Positions 26,535 to 38,429 of a DNA stretch of 53,288 nt are shown in pieces (the first letter of the stretch is position 1; every line of letters starts with the position of its first letter). Under the pieces are notes generated by a model. That model did not search any database, was not told the DNA's origin, and saw only the letters and a program-made list of their open reading frames with translations. This stretch comes from Hyphomonadaceae bacterium (GTDB taxonomy: Bacteria; Pseudomonadota; Alphaproteobacteria; Caulobacterales; Aquidulcibacteraceae), in assembly GCA_016791445.1 (NCBI GenBank), contig JAEUMP010000008.1, positions 1-53,288 on the forward strand, in the 5' to 3' direction. Made by a program: the position numbers and the translations under genes.

Positions 26535-27425
26535 TCAGCGCGCCATGAACGCGCGCACTTCGTCCTCGAAGGCGGCTTTCTGGTCGAACATGATGAAGTG
26601 GCGGGCGTTGGGAATGCGCTTCACCACCGCGCCCGGCGCCGTGGCGTAGGACATCCGGTAGTAGGCGTCGATCTGCGCTTCCGTGAGCGGCGCGCCCGTG
26701 GGCTGCACATAGAGCACCGTCAGCGGGCCATTGATCTTCGCGAGTTCAGGGCGGAGGTCGGTGACGACGAGTTCGTGGAACGCGTTGGCCACGGTCTTCG
26801 GATCGCTCGTCACGCTGTCGTTCACGGCGGCGGGGCGTTCGGCTTCGGTGGCGATCATGCCGGCGATGGTCTGTTCGGCCATGGCGCGGCGCTGCGCTTC
26901 CGGCGCGTCCTGCTGCATGGCGGCGCGGATCTGGTCGGCGACGGGGCGCACGCTGTCGGACGTCGCGCCGGGCGGGCCGAACATCGCGCCCATGAAGGGC
27001 ATCATGTCGACGACCATGGTCCGTCCGACGGCGTCGGGATGGCGCGCCGCCACCATCATCGCGATGGAGCCGCCCATGGAGTGGCCGATGACCGCGGGGT
27101 TCGCGAGGCGCCGTTCCGCGATGTAGCGCGCGATTTCTTCCGCGACCGGCGCCGAAACCGGGCCGTCTGCGTTCGCGCCGGCAGGCGTGCCGGAAAAGCC
27201 GTGCACCTGCACGAGATGGAAGCGGTACTGCGGGAACGCCGCCACCGTGCCCGCCCAGATGCGCGGATTGGAGGTGAGGCCCGGGATAAGGATCACGTCC
27301 GGACCGGCGCCCTGCGTGGTTATGGTCACGCGCTCCGAGACGAACGGCGCAGCCGCCGGCGACGTTGCACAGGCGGCGAGGCCGAGCGCGGCTGCGGCGG
27401 CGAGAACGAAGCGACGGTTGATCAT
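26535..27425 (-). CDS. Exported alpha/beta hydrolase lipoprotein
   Basis: A 296-residue protein with a lipoprotein signal (NRRFVLAAAAALGLAAC, Cys about 19) and an alpha/beta-hydrolase domain. VILIPGLTSNPRIW forms the oxyanion region, GHSMGG holds the nucleophile Ser (about 115), and ARHFIMFDQ carries the His. The PGL and HGF motifs fit esterases or lactonases rather than lipases. It would act at the envelope, in contrast to the cytoplasmic paralog at 4053. Substrate unknown. Confidence 0.82.
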   Translation of the reverse strand: MINRRFVLAAAAALGLAACATSPAAAPFVSERVTITTQGAGPDVILIPGLTSNPRIWAGTVAAFPQYRFHLVQVHGFSGTPAGANADGPVSAPVAEEIARYIAERRLANPAVIGHSMGGSIAMMVAARHPDAVGRTMVVDMMPFMGAMFGPPGATSDSVRPVADQIRAAMQQDAPEAQRRAMAEQTIAGMIATEAERPAAVNDSVTSDPKTVANAFHELVVTDLRPELAKINGPLTVLYVQPTGAPLTEAQIDAYYRMSYATAPGAVVKRIPNARHFIMFDQKAAFEDEVRAFMAR

Positions 27426-27476
27426 GCAGTTTCCCCGGAAGGCGAGGCCGCGACGATAGCGGCGCCGGCGCCTCGA

Positions 27477-28397
27477 TCAATCCGCGAGCGTGATCTGGAA
27501 CAGCACCGGCGCGTGGTCGGACCCCGTATGGCCGCGCACCTGCCGCGTCGCCGCGCGCACGCGGACGCCCACGAGAGCGTTGTCGATCGGGAGGCGCAGG
27601 ATGGCGGGCAGGAAGGTCGGCCAGGTCCCGCCGGCGCTGACGACCGGACGCAGGCCGGTCTGCGCCGACAGCCTGCGGATCGGCTCGGCGAACGGCGCGC
27701 CGTTGAAATCGCCGACGACGAGATCGGGCTCTCCGTTCTCGCGCCAGGCGCGCGCGAAACGATCGAGCTGGTCGCGCTGCGCGCCCGGCGCGTCCCACGG
27801 CCAGGGCCGCGTGAAATGCGTGACGGCGATGCGCAGGTCTGGGCCTTCCGCGCGGGCGACGTCGGCGAAGACGATGCTGGCGCCGGCGCCGGGAACGTCG
27901 AACGGTTCCACCGGCGTCTTCGAGAAAATGACCGTCTCGCCGTAGCGCGGCTCCATCACCCGGTAGGGATAGAGATCGTCGAGTGCGCCGAGCGCCTCAT
28001 GCCAGTCGCGACGCACCTCGATGAGCGCCACGATGTCGGGCGATGTCGCGCGCACAAGGGCGATGACCCGGGAGGGATCTTCGTTGCGCATCCAGGCGTT
28101 ATGGAAGAGCACGCGCATCGTCGCGCCTTCGGCGGGTCGGACGCGCGGCGGGGCGATGTGATCCCAGGCCGGCGCCGCGCCGATCGCCGCCGCCAGCAGC
28201 GCGCCGCCCGCCCAGCGCCACCGCCGACCGGGCAGGTGCAGCAGCGCGATGGCGACAAGCAGCGCCGCGATCGGCACGCGGGCGTGGGAGACGATGTCGA
28301 AGACCGGCGCGACGACCGAGAGCCACGCCGCAGCCGCGGCGAGCGCGCCGAACACCGTCGCCACTTTCAGCCAGTCGCCCAGGGTCCCGATCCGCAT
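27477..28397 (-). CDS. Membrane-anchored endonuclease/exonuclease/phosphatase (EEP) protein
   Basis: A 306-residue protein with three N-terminal membrane helices (about 12-85) and an EEP domain. Motifs are FHNAWMRN (about 95), DIVALIEV with the metal Glu, VVGDFNGAPF with Asp and Asn, and a final GSDHAPV with Asp-His. The fold cleaves phosphodiester or phosphomonoester bonds and also occurs in sphingomyelinase-like and lipid-phosphatase proteins; the periplasmic placement suggests a lipid or nucleotide substrate. A longer frame to 28514 overlaps the terminator and is rejected. Confidence 0.85.
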   Translation of the reverse strand: MRIGTLGDWLKVATVFGALAAAAAWLSVVAPVFDIVSHARVPIAALLVAIALLHLPGRRWRWAGGALLAAAIGAAPAWDHIAPPRVRPAEGATMRVLFHNAWMRNEDPSRVIALVRATSPDIVALIEVRRDWHEALGALDDLYPYRVMEPRYGETVIFSKTPVEPFDVPGAGASIVFADVARAEGPDLRIAVTHFTRPWPWDAPGAQRDQLDRFARAWRENGEPDLVVGDFNGAPFAEPIRRLSAQTGLRPVVSAGGTWPTFLPAILRLPIDNALVGVRVRAATRQVRGHTGSDHAPVLFQITLAD

Positions 28398-28420
28398 GGC
28401 GTCATGGATCGTCCTGTTCG

Positions 28421-28457
28421 GGGGAAGAAAAAAGGCCGCGCCCTGAAGGCGCGGCCT
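28421..28457 (-). terminator. Strong intrinsic terminator on the minus strand
   Basis: On the minus strand AGGCCGCGCC and GGCGCGGCCT form a perfect 10-bp stem (28457-28433) around TTCAG, followed by a run of six T. It sits 24 bp before the start of the downstream EEP gene, so it ends a transcript coming from the 28458-28900 side. Confidence 0.85.
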
Positions 28458-28690
28458 GATCGAAGTTGGTGCCTCGGGGGAGGAAACGCCGGGGAGCGGA
28501 GGTTCACGCTCCAAACCGGGGTGCGGACGAGGCCCGTCCGCGCACGGAGGAGATGAGGGTCGTGAAGGGCTGAATCAAGGCCGGGTCACGGCAATCTCAG
28601 GCGCCTCAGCCATGCAGTTTTGACGCAGGACGCGGTTGAAACTGTCACCCGGGGCCCCGCAAGCGGCAGACAGCCCCGATCCGGCATGGC
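28421..28690 (-). ncRNA. Candidate small RNA ending in a strong terminator
   Basis: This roughly 270-bp gap contains no protein frame of quality. Read on the minus strand, it shows a 7-bp hairpin GCGGACG/CGTCCGC (28541-28523), a second hairpin with GGAGCG/CGCTCC arms (28512-28493) and then the terminator. Single-stranded CTCCTCC and TTTCCTCCC stretches lie beside them; pyrimidine-rich anti-ribosome-site loops are typical of several alphaproteobacterial small RNAs. The 5' end is not determined. It could also be just the long 3' UTR of the 68-residue protein gene upstream. Confidence 0.35.
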
Positions 28691-28694
28691 CGGG

Positions 28695-28901
28695 TCAGGG
28701 TGCGCCGCGGACCTCCGCGACGAAATCGTCCGGACCGAGAATGTAGATGCGATCACGGATGTCCGGACTGTGTGTCAGGACTTTTTCCGCCGCCGCGAGT
28801 GCTTCCGACAGCGCTGCCTCATAGGTGTCGAAGCCATCGCCTACGCCGTACCATTCGTTCGCGAAGACGTCCTTGCCCTCGACGCGCCACGCCTTCGCCA
28901 T
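28695..28901 (-). CDS. 68-residue acidic protein, unknown
   Basis: A short soluble protein (MAKAWRVEGKDVFANEWYGV..., then DTYEAALSEALAAAEKVLTHS and IRDRIYILGPDDFVAEV). It has a beta-alpha-beta look. GGGAG sits 8 bp before the ATG, and it begins 14 bp after the LysR stop, so the two form an operon. I do not recognise a family. Confidence 0.7.
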   Translation of the reverse strand: MAKAWRVEGKDVFANEWYGVGDGFDTYEAALSEALAAAEKVLTHSPDIRDRIYILGPDDFVAEVRGAP

Positions 28902-28915
28902 GTCGTCCGGCTCCC

Positions 28916-29809
28916 TCAACCGGCCCAGTCGGCCGCCTGCTGCAGCAGGAAGTCGCGGAACGCCACGATCCGCTTCGACCGGCGCAGGTCGCCCGGATAG
29001 ATGAAGTAGACGTCGAAGTTCGGTCCGTCGGTCTCCGGCAGGATCTTGACGAGGTTCTTGTTCCCGCGCGCCATGTAGTCGGGGAGCGAGGCGATGCCGA
29101 GGCCGGATTCGACCGCCCGCTGCATGCCGTAGACATTGTTGATCTCGAGCAGCGGCGTGCGCGGCTTGTCGTCGTCGCGGCCCGCGCGGATCGCCCAGTC
29201 GAGCTCGCTCATGGGCGTGGAGGCGCCGGCGGACTGGAAGGCGACGACGCGGTGGTTGTCGAGATCTTCCAGCTTCTTCGGTGCGCCGTGACGCTCGATA
29301 TAGCTCGGCGCCGCATACAAACTCACATGCACTGAAAGGATCTTGCGCTGGATCAGGTCCTGGTGCGTCGCGGCCCAGAGGCGCACCGCGCATTCGGCTT
29401 CGAGCTTCAGGAGGTCGTATTCGCGGTCGTCGAGCAGCAGCTGCAGCTTCAGCTCGGGATAGAGATCCATGAAGTTCACGAGGCGCGGCGCGAGCCATAC
29501 CGAGCCGAAGGCGATGGGCGCGGTCACGGAAAGATCGCCCATGACCTTTTCGCGGGCGTCCTTCAGCGTGCGTTCGGCGCTGGCGGCGGTCTGCGCCATG
29601 TCGCGGGTCAGGTCCCACAGCGCCTTGCCGGGGCCGTTGAGCAGCAGCCCGCGCGCGTGACGCTGGAAGAGGGGCACGCCGATCTGTTCCTCGAGCGCGG
29701 CGATCTGGCGGCTCACGGCGGACTGGGAGATGCCGAGCTTCTCGGCGGCGGCCGTCAGGCTGCCGAGTTCGGCGGAGTAGTGGAAGGTCTTGAGCTTGTC
29801 CCAGTCCAT
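28916..29809 (-). CDS. LysR-family transcription regulator
   Basis: A 297-residue LysR-type regulator. The N-terminal winged helix is DWDKLKTFHYSAELGSLTAAAEKLGISQSAVSRQIAALEEQIGVPLFQRHARGLLLNGPG, followed by a periplasmic-binding-protein-like effector domain. The unusually conserved start (MDWDKLKTFHYSAELGSLTAAAEKL) resembles a subgroup widespread and often housekeeping-like in alphaproteobacteria. It is followed by a short gene in the same transcript. No divergent target gene is adjacent, so its regulon lies elsewhere. Confidence 0.9.
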   Translation of the reverse strand: MDWDKLKTFHYSAELGSLTAAAEKLGISQSAVSRQIAALEEQIGVPLFQRHARGLLLNGPGKALWDLTRDMAQTAASAERTLKDAREKVMGDLSVTAPIAFGSVWLAPRLVNFMDLYPELKLQLLLDDREYDLLKLEAECAVRLWAATHQDLIQRKILSVHVSLYAAPSYIERHGAPKKLEDLDNHRVVAFQSAGASTPMSELDWAIRAGRDDDKPRTPLLEINNVYGMQRAVESGLGIASLPDYMARGNKNLVKILPETDGPNFDVYFIYPGDLRRSKRIVAFRDFLLQQAADWAG

Positions 29810-29918
29810 GGGGGCGCTTTCTCCGGCCCCTCATGCAGGCGCAGGGCTCTTTCGATGCCTGACTATGCACAAATGCATGGCTTAGGGAAGCCGCGCGGCG
29901 GAGAGATTGCCCGGGACT

Positions 29919-30518
29919 TCAGGCCCGGGGCGGGGCGCTCGCCGCCACGCTCGGACGAGCCGCCAGCCGCGCCCGCCAGGCGGCAAGTCTCGGGGTCCGG
30001 TCCGCCATGCCGAGATCGGCGAGGCGGAACTCCACATAGTCGCCGGCGCTGAGCGCGGCGATCCATCCGAGATCGAACGGCGCATCGTCGCTGACGAGGC
30101 CGTCGAGCGCGACGAGGCCGCCCGCAATCGCGCCTGTCCATCGTGCGGTCCATTCCGCCGAGCGCTCCGTCGCCGGGCGGCGCCGCTCCATCACGAGGTT
30201 GAACGCCGCGTCCATGACGCCGTCCGCCAGCGCCTGGCGCTTCAGCACGTCGAAACGCGCCGCGCCGTCCGGGACGAGACGCGGCGACGGCGCCAGCGTG
30301 TCGAGGTATTCGCAGATCACCGGACTGTCGAAGAGCGACGCGCCGTCGTCGAGAACGAGCGTCGGGATCTTCACCAGCGGATTGTCGCCGCGCACCGTGT
30401 CCGGTTTGCCGAGCACATCGACGCCGACGATCTCGATGCGATCGGCGAGGCCCTTTTCGATCGCCGTGATCCGCACTTTGCGTGCATAGGGCGATTTCGG
30501 CGAATAGAGCAGCTTCAT
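29919..30518 (-). CDS. Glutathione S-transferase-like protein
   Basis: A 199-residue GST-fold protein. The N-terminal thioredoxin-like half has SPKSPYARKVRI (Ser as the glutathione-contacting residue), then NPLVKIPTLVLDDGASLFDSPVICEYLD, where the cis-Pro and SxVI motifs bind glutathione; the C-terminal helical half begins about 85. The start overlaps the trxB stop by 4 bp (ATGA), so it is translationally coupled to thioredoxin reductase. Function in redox or detoxification is inferred. Confidence 0.85.
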   Translation of the reverse strand: MKLLYSPKSPYARKVRITAIEKGLADRIEIVGVDVLGKPDTVRGDNPLVKIPTLVLDDGASLFDSPVICEYLDTLAPSPRLVPDGAARFDVLKRQALADGVMDAAFNLVMERRRPATERSAEWTARWTGAIAGGLVALDGLVSDDAPFDLGWIAALSAGDYVEFRLADLGMADRTPRLAAWRARLAARPSVAASAPPRA

Positions 30519-31489
30519 TCCGCGGCGACGCTCGCGCTGTTCGGCGTCGCGTGTTCGATGGCGCTGAGGAATCGCTCGGCCTCCAACGCGGCCATGCAGC
30601 CAAGACCCGCCGCCGTCACCGCCTGACGGAACGTCTCGTCCGCGACGTCGCCCGCGGCGAAAACGCCGGGAATGTTGGTCTTCGTCGAGCCCGGTTCGAC
30701 GATGAGGTAGCCGTTGTCCTTCATCGCAACCTTGCCCTTGAAGAGGCTCGTCGCCGGTTCGTGGCCGATGGCGATGAAGACGCCGTCGACCGCGATCTCG
30801 CGCTTCGCGCCGGTCTTGGTGTCAACGAGGCGCGCGCCCGTGACGCCGAGCGGCTCCTCCGTGCCGAGCACTTCGTCGAGGGCTGCGTTCCACACCACTT
30901 CCACCTTTGGATGATGGAGCAGGCGCTCCTGCAGCACGCGCTCCGCCCGCAATTCATCGCGGCGATGTACGAGCGTCACCTTCGACGCGAAGTTCGTGAG
31001 ATAGAGCGCTTCTTCCACGGCCGTGTTGCCGCCGCCGATCACCGCCACCGGCTTGTTGCGATAGAAGAAGCCGTCACAGGTCGCGCACGCCGACACGCCG
31101 AAGCCCTGGAATTTCTTCTCGCTTTCGAGGCCAAGCCACTTCGCCGAGGCGCCCGTCGCGATGATCACCGTATCGGCCGTGTAGGTCTCTCCGCCATCGC
31201 CTTTCAGCGTGAACGGACGTTTCGAGAAATCCACATCCATGATGTGGTCCTCGATGATCTCCGTGCCGACATGGAGCGCCTGCGCCTTCATCTGCTCCAT
31301 GAGCCACGGGCCCTGGATGACGTCGGCGAAGCCCGGATAGTTTTCCACATCCGTGGTGATGGTGAGCTGGCCGCCCGGCTGGATGCCGGCGATGAGCAGC
31401 GGCTTGCGCATGGCGCGCGCGGCGTAGATCGCGGCGGTGTAGCCGGCCGGGCCGGAGCCGATGATCACGACGGGGGCGTGGCGGGGCAT
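30515..31489 (-). CDS. trxB: Thioredoxin-disulfide reductase
   Basis: A 324-residue low-molecular-weight flavoprotein that reduces thioredoxin with NADPH. The FAD site is GSGPAGYTAAIYAARA (11-26), the redox-active disulfide is Cys135-Ala-Thr-Cys138 in SACATCDGFF, the NADPH site is GGGNTAVEEALYL, and the C-terminal FAD motif is GVFAAGDVAD. Length matches the family. GGAG lies 8 bp before the ATG. The GST gene follows with a 4-bp overlap. Confidence 0.95.
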   Translation of the reverse strand: MPRHAPVVIIGSGPAGYTAAIYAARAMRKPLLIAGIQPGGQLTITTDVENYPGFADVIQGPWLMEQMKAQALHVGTEIIEDHIMDVDFSKRPFTLKGDGGETYTADTVIIATGASAKWLGLESEKKFQGFGVSACATCDGFFYRNKPVAVIGGGNTAVEEALYLTNFASKVTLVHRRDELRAERVLQERLLHHPKVEVVWNAALDEVLGTEEPLGVTGARLVDTKTGAKREIAVDGVFIAIGHEPATSLFKGKVAMKDNGYLIVEPGSTKTNIPGVFAAGDVADETFRQAVTAAGLGCMAALEAERFLSAIEHATPNSASVAAE

Positions 31490-31576
31490 ACGCTGGTCTC
31501 CGGAGAGTGAATCGATCTGCAGCCTAGCATATGGGGCGACTTGACATCGGTTCAACATTTCGAGAAAACTAGAATT

Positions 31577-31927
31577 ATGGAATCGAATGAAGCCATCGAC
31601 GCGTTCGGCGCCCTCGCCCAGCCGACACGTCTCGACGTCTACCGTCGGCTGGTGCGTGCCGGCCCTGAGGGACTGCCCGCAGGCGGCGTCGCCAAGGCGC
31701 TGGATGTGCCAGCCAACACGATGTCGACTCATCTGGCCATCCTCGAGCGCGCCGGGCTCGTCGTTTCGCGGCGAGAAGGGCGCCTGATCTACTACGCGGC
31801 GGTATTCGCGCGCGTGCAGGCGCTGATCGCGTTCCTGCTGGAAGACTGCTGCGCGGGAAATCCCGAAATCTGCGACCCCGTCGCCGAACACGCGCGCAAG
31901 GTTGCGTGCTGCACCCCCGAAAGCTGA
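31577..31927 (+). CDS. arsR: ArsR-family arsenite-responsive repressor
   Basis: A 116-residue winged-helix repressor: AFGALAQPTRLDVYRRLVRAGPEGLPAGGVAKALDVPANTMSTHLAILERAGLVVSRREGRLIYYA. Cys91-Cys92 and Cys99 near the C-terminus fit the relocated arsenite site known from Acidithiobacillus ferrooxidans ArsR, rather than the E. coli site in the recognition helix. Arsenite would release it from DNA. A TTGACA -35-like hexamer begins at 31541. The ATG at 31577 lacks a clear ribosome site, and a TTG at 31541 is an alternative. It heads the ars operon and is divergent from trxB. Confidence 0.85.
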   Translation: MESNEAIDAFGALAQPTRLDVYRRLVRAGPEGLPAGGVAKALDVPANTMSTHLAILERAGLVVSRREGRLIYYAAVFARVQALIAFLLEDCCAGNPEICDPVAEHARKVACCTPES

Positions 31928-31938
31928 GGAGAACACTC

Positions 31939-32364
31939 ATGAAGCGCATGCACATGCACGTCTCTGTCGTCGATCTCGACAAGTCGGTAGCGTTCTACTC
32001 GACAATGTTCGGCGCGCCGCCGAGCGTGCTGAAGCCCGACTACGCGAAGTGGATGCTCGACGATCCACGCGTGAATTTCGCGGTGTCGCTGACGGCGGGT
32101 GAGCCCGGCCTCAGCCATGTGGGCGTGCAGGCGGAAACGACCGGCGAACTCGCCGAGATTGCGGGTCGGCTGAAAGCGGCGGGCGCCGAGACGTTCGACG
32201 AGACCAACGCCAACTGCTGCTATGCGCGTTCGGACAAGGCGTGGGTGTCCGATCCTTCGGGCCTGCGCTGGGAGACGTTCCATACCCACGGCGAAGCCAC
32301 TGTTTATGGTGAGGATCGCGGCCCCGTCAGCGCGGCGGCGCTTGCCGGCGCCTGTTGCGGATGA
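31939..32364 (+). CDS. arsI: ArsI-type C-As lyase (organoarsenical degradation)
   Basis: A 141-residue vicinal-oxygen-chelate dioxygenase of the ArsI/CadI family. Known ArsI enzymes use non-haem iron and O2 to split the C-As bond of trivalent methyl- or aromatic arsenicals. Here His5 or His7 in MHMHVSV, His60 in GLSHVGV and Glu112 in LRWETF fit the iron ligands, and Cys93-Cys94 in NCCYA fits the arsenic-binding pair. GAGGAGAAC precedes the ATG. It follows arsR by 11 bp and overlaps aqpS by 4 bp. Confidence 0.85.
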   Translation: MKRMHMHVSVVDLDKSVAFYSTMFGAPPSVLKPDYAKWMLDDPRVNFAVSLTAGEPGLSHVGVQAETTGELAEIAGRLKAAGAETFDETNANCCYARSDKAWVSDPSGLRWETFHTHGEATVYGEDRGPVSAAALAGACCG

Positions 32365-33026
32365 TGCGGGCGCGCGCCGTTGCGGCGGAGGCGCTTGGCT
32401 CGCTTCTGCTCGCGGCGTGCGTGATCGGATCGGGCGTGCTGGCGAGTCGGTTGGCTGACGGGAATGACGCCGTCGCGTTGCTCGGCAACACAGCCGCCAC
32501 GGCGGCGATGCTCTATGTGCTGATCGTGCTGCTGGGGCCGATCTCGGGCGCGCACTTCAATCCCGCGGTGAGTTTGGTGATGGCGCTGCGACGCGCGCTG
32601 ACGTTGAACGAGGCGCTGGTCTTCGTCGTCGCGCAAGTCGTGGGATGCATCGCCGGCACGCTGCTGGCGCACGCCATGTTCGATCTGTCCCTGCTGCAGC
32701 AGGCGACGACCGTGCGCTCCGGCATCGGTCAGGCGCTGTCTGAGGGCGTGGCGACTTTCATGCTGGTATTCGCCATTCTCGGCGCCTTGCGCTGGCGTGC
32801 GGAGGCGGTTCCAGCCGTCGTCGCGCTGACCATTGCAGCGGGCTATTGGTGGACGGCGTCCACCTCCTTCGCCAATCCCGCCATCACCATCGCGCGTGCG
32901 ATGAGCGACACCTTCGCGGGCGTGCGGCCGGCGGACGTGCCCGGCTTTGTCGGGGCGCAGATCGCCGGCGCGTTGGCCGCCGCAAGCGCGGGCGCGTTGC
33001 TTTTCCAGGAACGGACCGAAACATGA
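32361..33026 (+). CDS. aqpS: Aquaglyceroporin (AqpS-type), arsenite channel
   Basis: A 221-residue MIP-family channel with six membrane helices and two half-helices carrying Asn-Pro-Ala: HFNPAVS (67-69) and FANPAIT (172-174). In rhizobia AqpS, encoded in ars operons, lets arsenite produced by ArsC leave the cell down its gradient, replacing ArsB/Acr3. The same role is inferred here because arsC follows directly and no ArsB or Acr3 gene is present. ATG at 32361 or 32364; the first gives an ATGA overlap with arsI. Confidence 0.85.
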   Translation: MMRARAVAAEALGSLLLAACVIGSGVLASRLADGNDAVALLGNTAATAAMLYVLIVLLGPISGAHFNPAVSLVMALRRALTLNEALVFVVAQVVGCIAGTLLAHAMFDLSLLQQATTVRSGIGQALSEGVATFMLVFAILGALRWRAEAVPAVVALTIAAGYWWTASTSFANPAITIARAMSDTFAGVRPADVPGFVGAQIAGALAAASAGALLFQERTET

Positions 33027-33439
33027 GCGATCATTTCCCCGTCGTGATCCATCACAATCCCGATTGCGGCACGTCGCGGAATGTTGTGGCCTTCGTGGAA
33101 GCGTGCGGCTATGCGCCGGTGATCGTGCGTTATCTGGAGACCGGCTGGACGCGCCCGCAGCTGCTCGCGCTGTTCGCCGCTGCAGGCGCCACGCCACGCC
33201 ACATGCTGCGTGACAAGCACGAACTGGCGGCGGCGCTTGCGCACGCCGACGACGCCGCAATTCTCGAGGCGATGCTCGAACACCCGATCCTCGTAAACCG
33301 ACCGATCGTGGCGACACCGAAGGGCATACGCCTGTGCAGGCCGAGCGAGACGGTCTTCGCGATACTCGACCGTCGGCCGGAAGACCCGCTCTTCAGGGAA
33401 GATGGCGAAGCCGTGGTGTTTCCGGAGACTGGCGTCTAA
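33023..33439 (+). CDS. arsC: Arsenate reductase, glutaredoxin-coupled
   Basis: A 138-residue ArsC of the E. coli plasmid R773 type. The catalytic Cys15 is in NPDCGTSRN, and the Arg set that binds arsenate includes the one in HPILVNRPIV. It reduces arsenate to arsenite using glutathione and glutaredoxin. The ATG overlaps the aqpS stop by 4 bp, completing a tightly coupled operon. The stop overlaps the convergent ELM1-like gene by 4 bp. Confidence 0.92.
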   Translation: MSDHFPVVIHHNPDCGTSRNVVAFVEACGYAPVIVRYLETGWTRPQLLALFAAAGATPRHMLRDKHELAAALAHADDAAILEAMLEHPILVNRPIVATPKGIRLCRPSETVFAILDRRPEDPLFREDGEAVVFPETGV

Positions 33440-34422
33440 CGCGCCCGCTGCGCCATGAGCTGCAGCACCGCAGCGGCGGCGCGGTCGGTTTCGCGGAGGG
33501 GTTCGGGCTTCCAGTTTTCCAAACGTCCGTTGAAGGGCCGCGCGCAGCCGCGGTCGTAGAGCGCCTGGTGCAGCGCGGTGAGCTTGCCGGCGTCGCCGTC
33601 GACGGGAACGATCAGCAGCGGCTTGCCGACGGCGGCGGCTTCGACGGCCATGTTCGCGCTGTCCGCGGTGACGAGGATGACGTCCGCCGTACCCAGCATC
33701 GCAAAGTACGGGTTCGGCCCCTCGCCGTCGTACCAAAGGCGCGTGAAGGGGCGCAGCTCCCGCGTGAACACGGCCCGCGCCTCCGCCGAGGTGCGCCGTG
33801 AGAGCGTCACCATCAGGCTGCCTTCGAGTGCGGAAAGCTCGCGGCTGATGCGACGCGCTGTTTCCGGCGTGATGTCCTGACGCTTGCTCTTGCCGCCGAT
33901 GAGCACGGCGATGGCGGGCGGCGGCGCGGCGGAAAGATCCTCCACGAAGTCGCGCGCCTCCCTGGCGATGCGCTCGGGCGTCACGCGATGGCAGGCGCCG
34001 ATGATCTGGAACGCATTCGGCGCTTCGAGACCGTCATGCTCGGGCGGGATGACGATGTCGAATTCGCGCGGATTGATGCGCGGGTCCTGGAGCTGAACGA
34101 CGAGCGTGCGCGCCTGCGACCACAGGCGCACGCCCATCGACAGCGGCAGCGAGGCGCGTCCGCATCCGATCCAGATGTCCGGCCACGGCGGGTCGATCGG
34201 ATCGGAGGCGGTGGTCAGCGCCTGCCGGGGCGCGGGCACGAAGCCTGGCGGCATCCAGGACCAGGGCGTACGCAGGCGCACCCGCTTGACGACGATCTCC
34301 GAAGGCGTGCGCCGGGCGATCGCCTCCGCAAGGCCCAGCGCCTGATTTTCGATGCCGGCGCGTCCGTCCGTCACCGTCCAGATGCGCAGCGTCCGCGCCG
34401 GTTGGAAACCCACCGTCTGCAT
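33436..34422 (-). CDS. ELM1/DUF1022-family protein
   Basis: A 328-residue protein matching the ELM1-like family (named from a plant mitochondrial fission factor), common in alphaproteobacteria. Diagnostic parts are VTDGRAGIENQALGLAEAI at the start, RTLVVQLQDPRINPREFDIVIPPEHD in the middle, and DVILVTADSANMAVEAAAVGKPLLIVPVDGD near the end, which has a glycosyltransferase-B look. Bacterial function is unsettled. It stands alone between arsC and greA. Confidence 0.85.
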   Translation of the reverse strand: MQTVGFQPARTLRIWTVTDGRAGIENQALGLAEAIARRTPSEIVVKRVRLRTPWSWMPPGFVPAPRQALTTASDPIDPPWPDIWIGCGRASLPLSMGVRLWSQARTLVVQLQDPRINPREFDIVIPPEHDGLEAPNAFQIIGACHRVTPERIAREARDFVEDLSAAPPPAIAVLIGGKSKRQDITPETARRISRELSALEGSLMVTLSRRTSAEARAVFTRELRPFTRLWYDGEGPNPYFAMLGTADVILVTADSANMAVEAAAVGKPLLIVPVDGDAGKLTALHQALYDRGCARPFNGRLENWKPEPLRETDRAAAAVLQLMAQRAR

Positions 34423-34566
34423 GCGTCAGCCGTCTTGGCTTTGCTGACGGCCTGAGTGCGGGGCGGCGGAACCTTTCATCGAACGCAATGTGGTGCGCAG
34501 GCGCCCCGGACCGCAAGGCGTCCCCGTTGGAATTCCGGAACGAACGGGTCGATCAGGCGTGCGGGT

Positions 34567-35040
34567 TCACTTCCACTTGATCTTGAGGATCTCGTAGGAC
34601 TTCGCGCCGCCGGGGGCTGCGACTTCAACGACGTCGCCGACTTCCTTGCCGATCATCGCGCGGGCGATGGGCGAAGAAATGGAAATCTTGCCGGCGCGCA
34701 CGTCGGCCTCGTCTTCACCGACAATTTTGTAATTGGCTTTGTCGCCGGAATCCTCATCGAGCACGGTGACGGTCGCGCCGAATTTCACGGTGTCGCCGCC
34801 GAGGCGCGACACGTCGATGATCTGCGCGCGCGCGAGCTTGTCCTCAAGCTCCGCAAGGCGGCCTTCGATAAAGCTCTGGCGCTCCTTCGCCGCATGGTAT
34901 TCGGCGTTCTCCGACAGGTCGCCGTGCTGGCGCGCTTCCGAAATCGCCTGGATCACGGAAGGCCGCTCAACGGTCTTCAAACGCTTCAGTTCTGCGTCGA
35001 GGGCGGCATGGCCCTCGGCGGTCATTGGCACCTTGTCCAT
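34567..35040 (-). CDS. greA: Transcription elongation factor GreA
   Basis: A 157-residue GreA that reaches into the RNA polymerase secondary channel and stimulates cleavage of backtracked RNA. The N-terminal coiled coil has the tip [16 protein letters not shown] with the catalytic Asp and Glu, and the C-terminal FKBP-like domain has [27 protein letters not shown]. The ATG at 35040 gives the usual length; a GTG at 35067 would add nine residues. It follows carB after 74 bp, an order known in alphaproteobacteria. Confidence 0.95.
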   Translation of the reverse strand: MDKVPMTAEGHAALDAELKRLKTVERPSVIQAISEARQHGDLSENAEYHAAKERQSFIEGRLAELEDKLARAQIIDVSRLGGDTVKFGATVTVLDEDSGDKANYKIVGEDEADVRAGKISISSPIARAMIGKEVGDVVEVAAPGGAKSYEILKIKWK

Positions 35041-35114
35041 ACGGTCTGGAACTTTCGTTCTGCTCACGAACCACGAAAATCGGGACGAAAGTCAGCCATG
35101 CCCACGCCCGTGCG

Positions 35115-38429
<3,315 letters not shown>

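Noticed and set aside
26529-28556. 675-residue open frame on the plus strand
   Set aside because: It crosses two well-supported minus-strand genes (alpha/beta hydrolase and EEP protein) and the terminator between them; its residues show no protein-like pattern.
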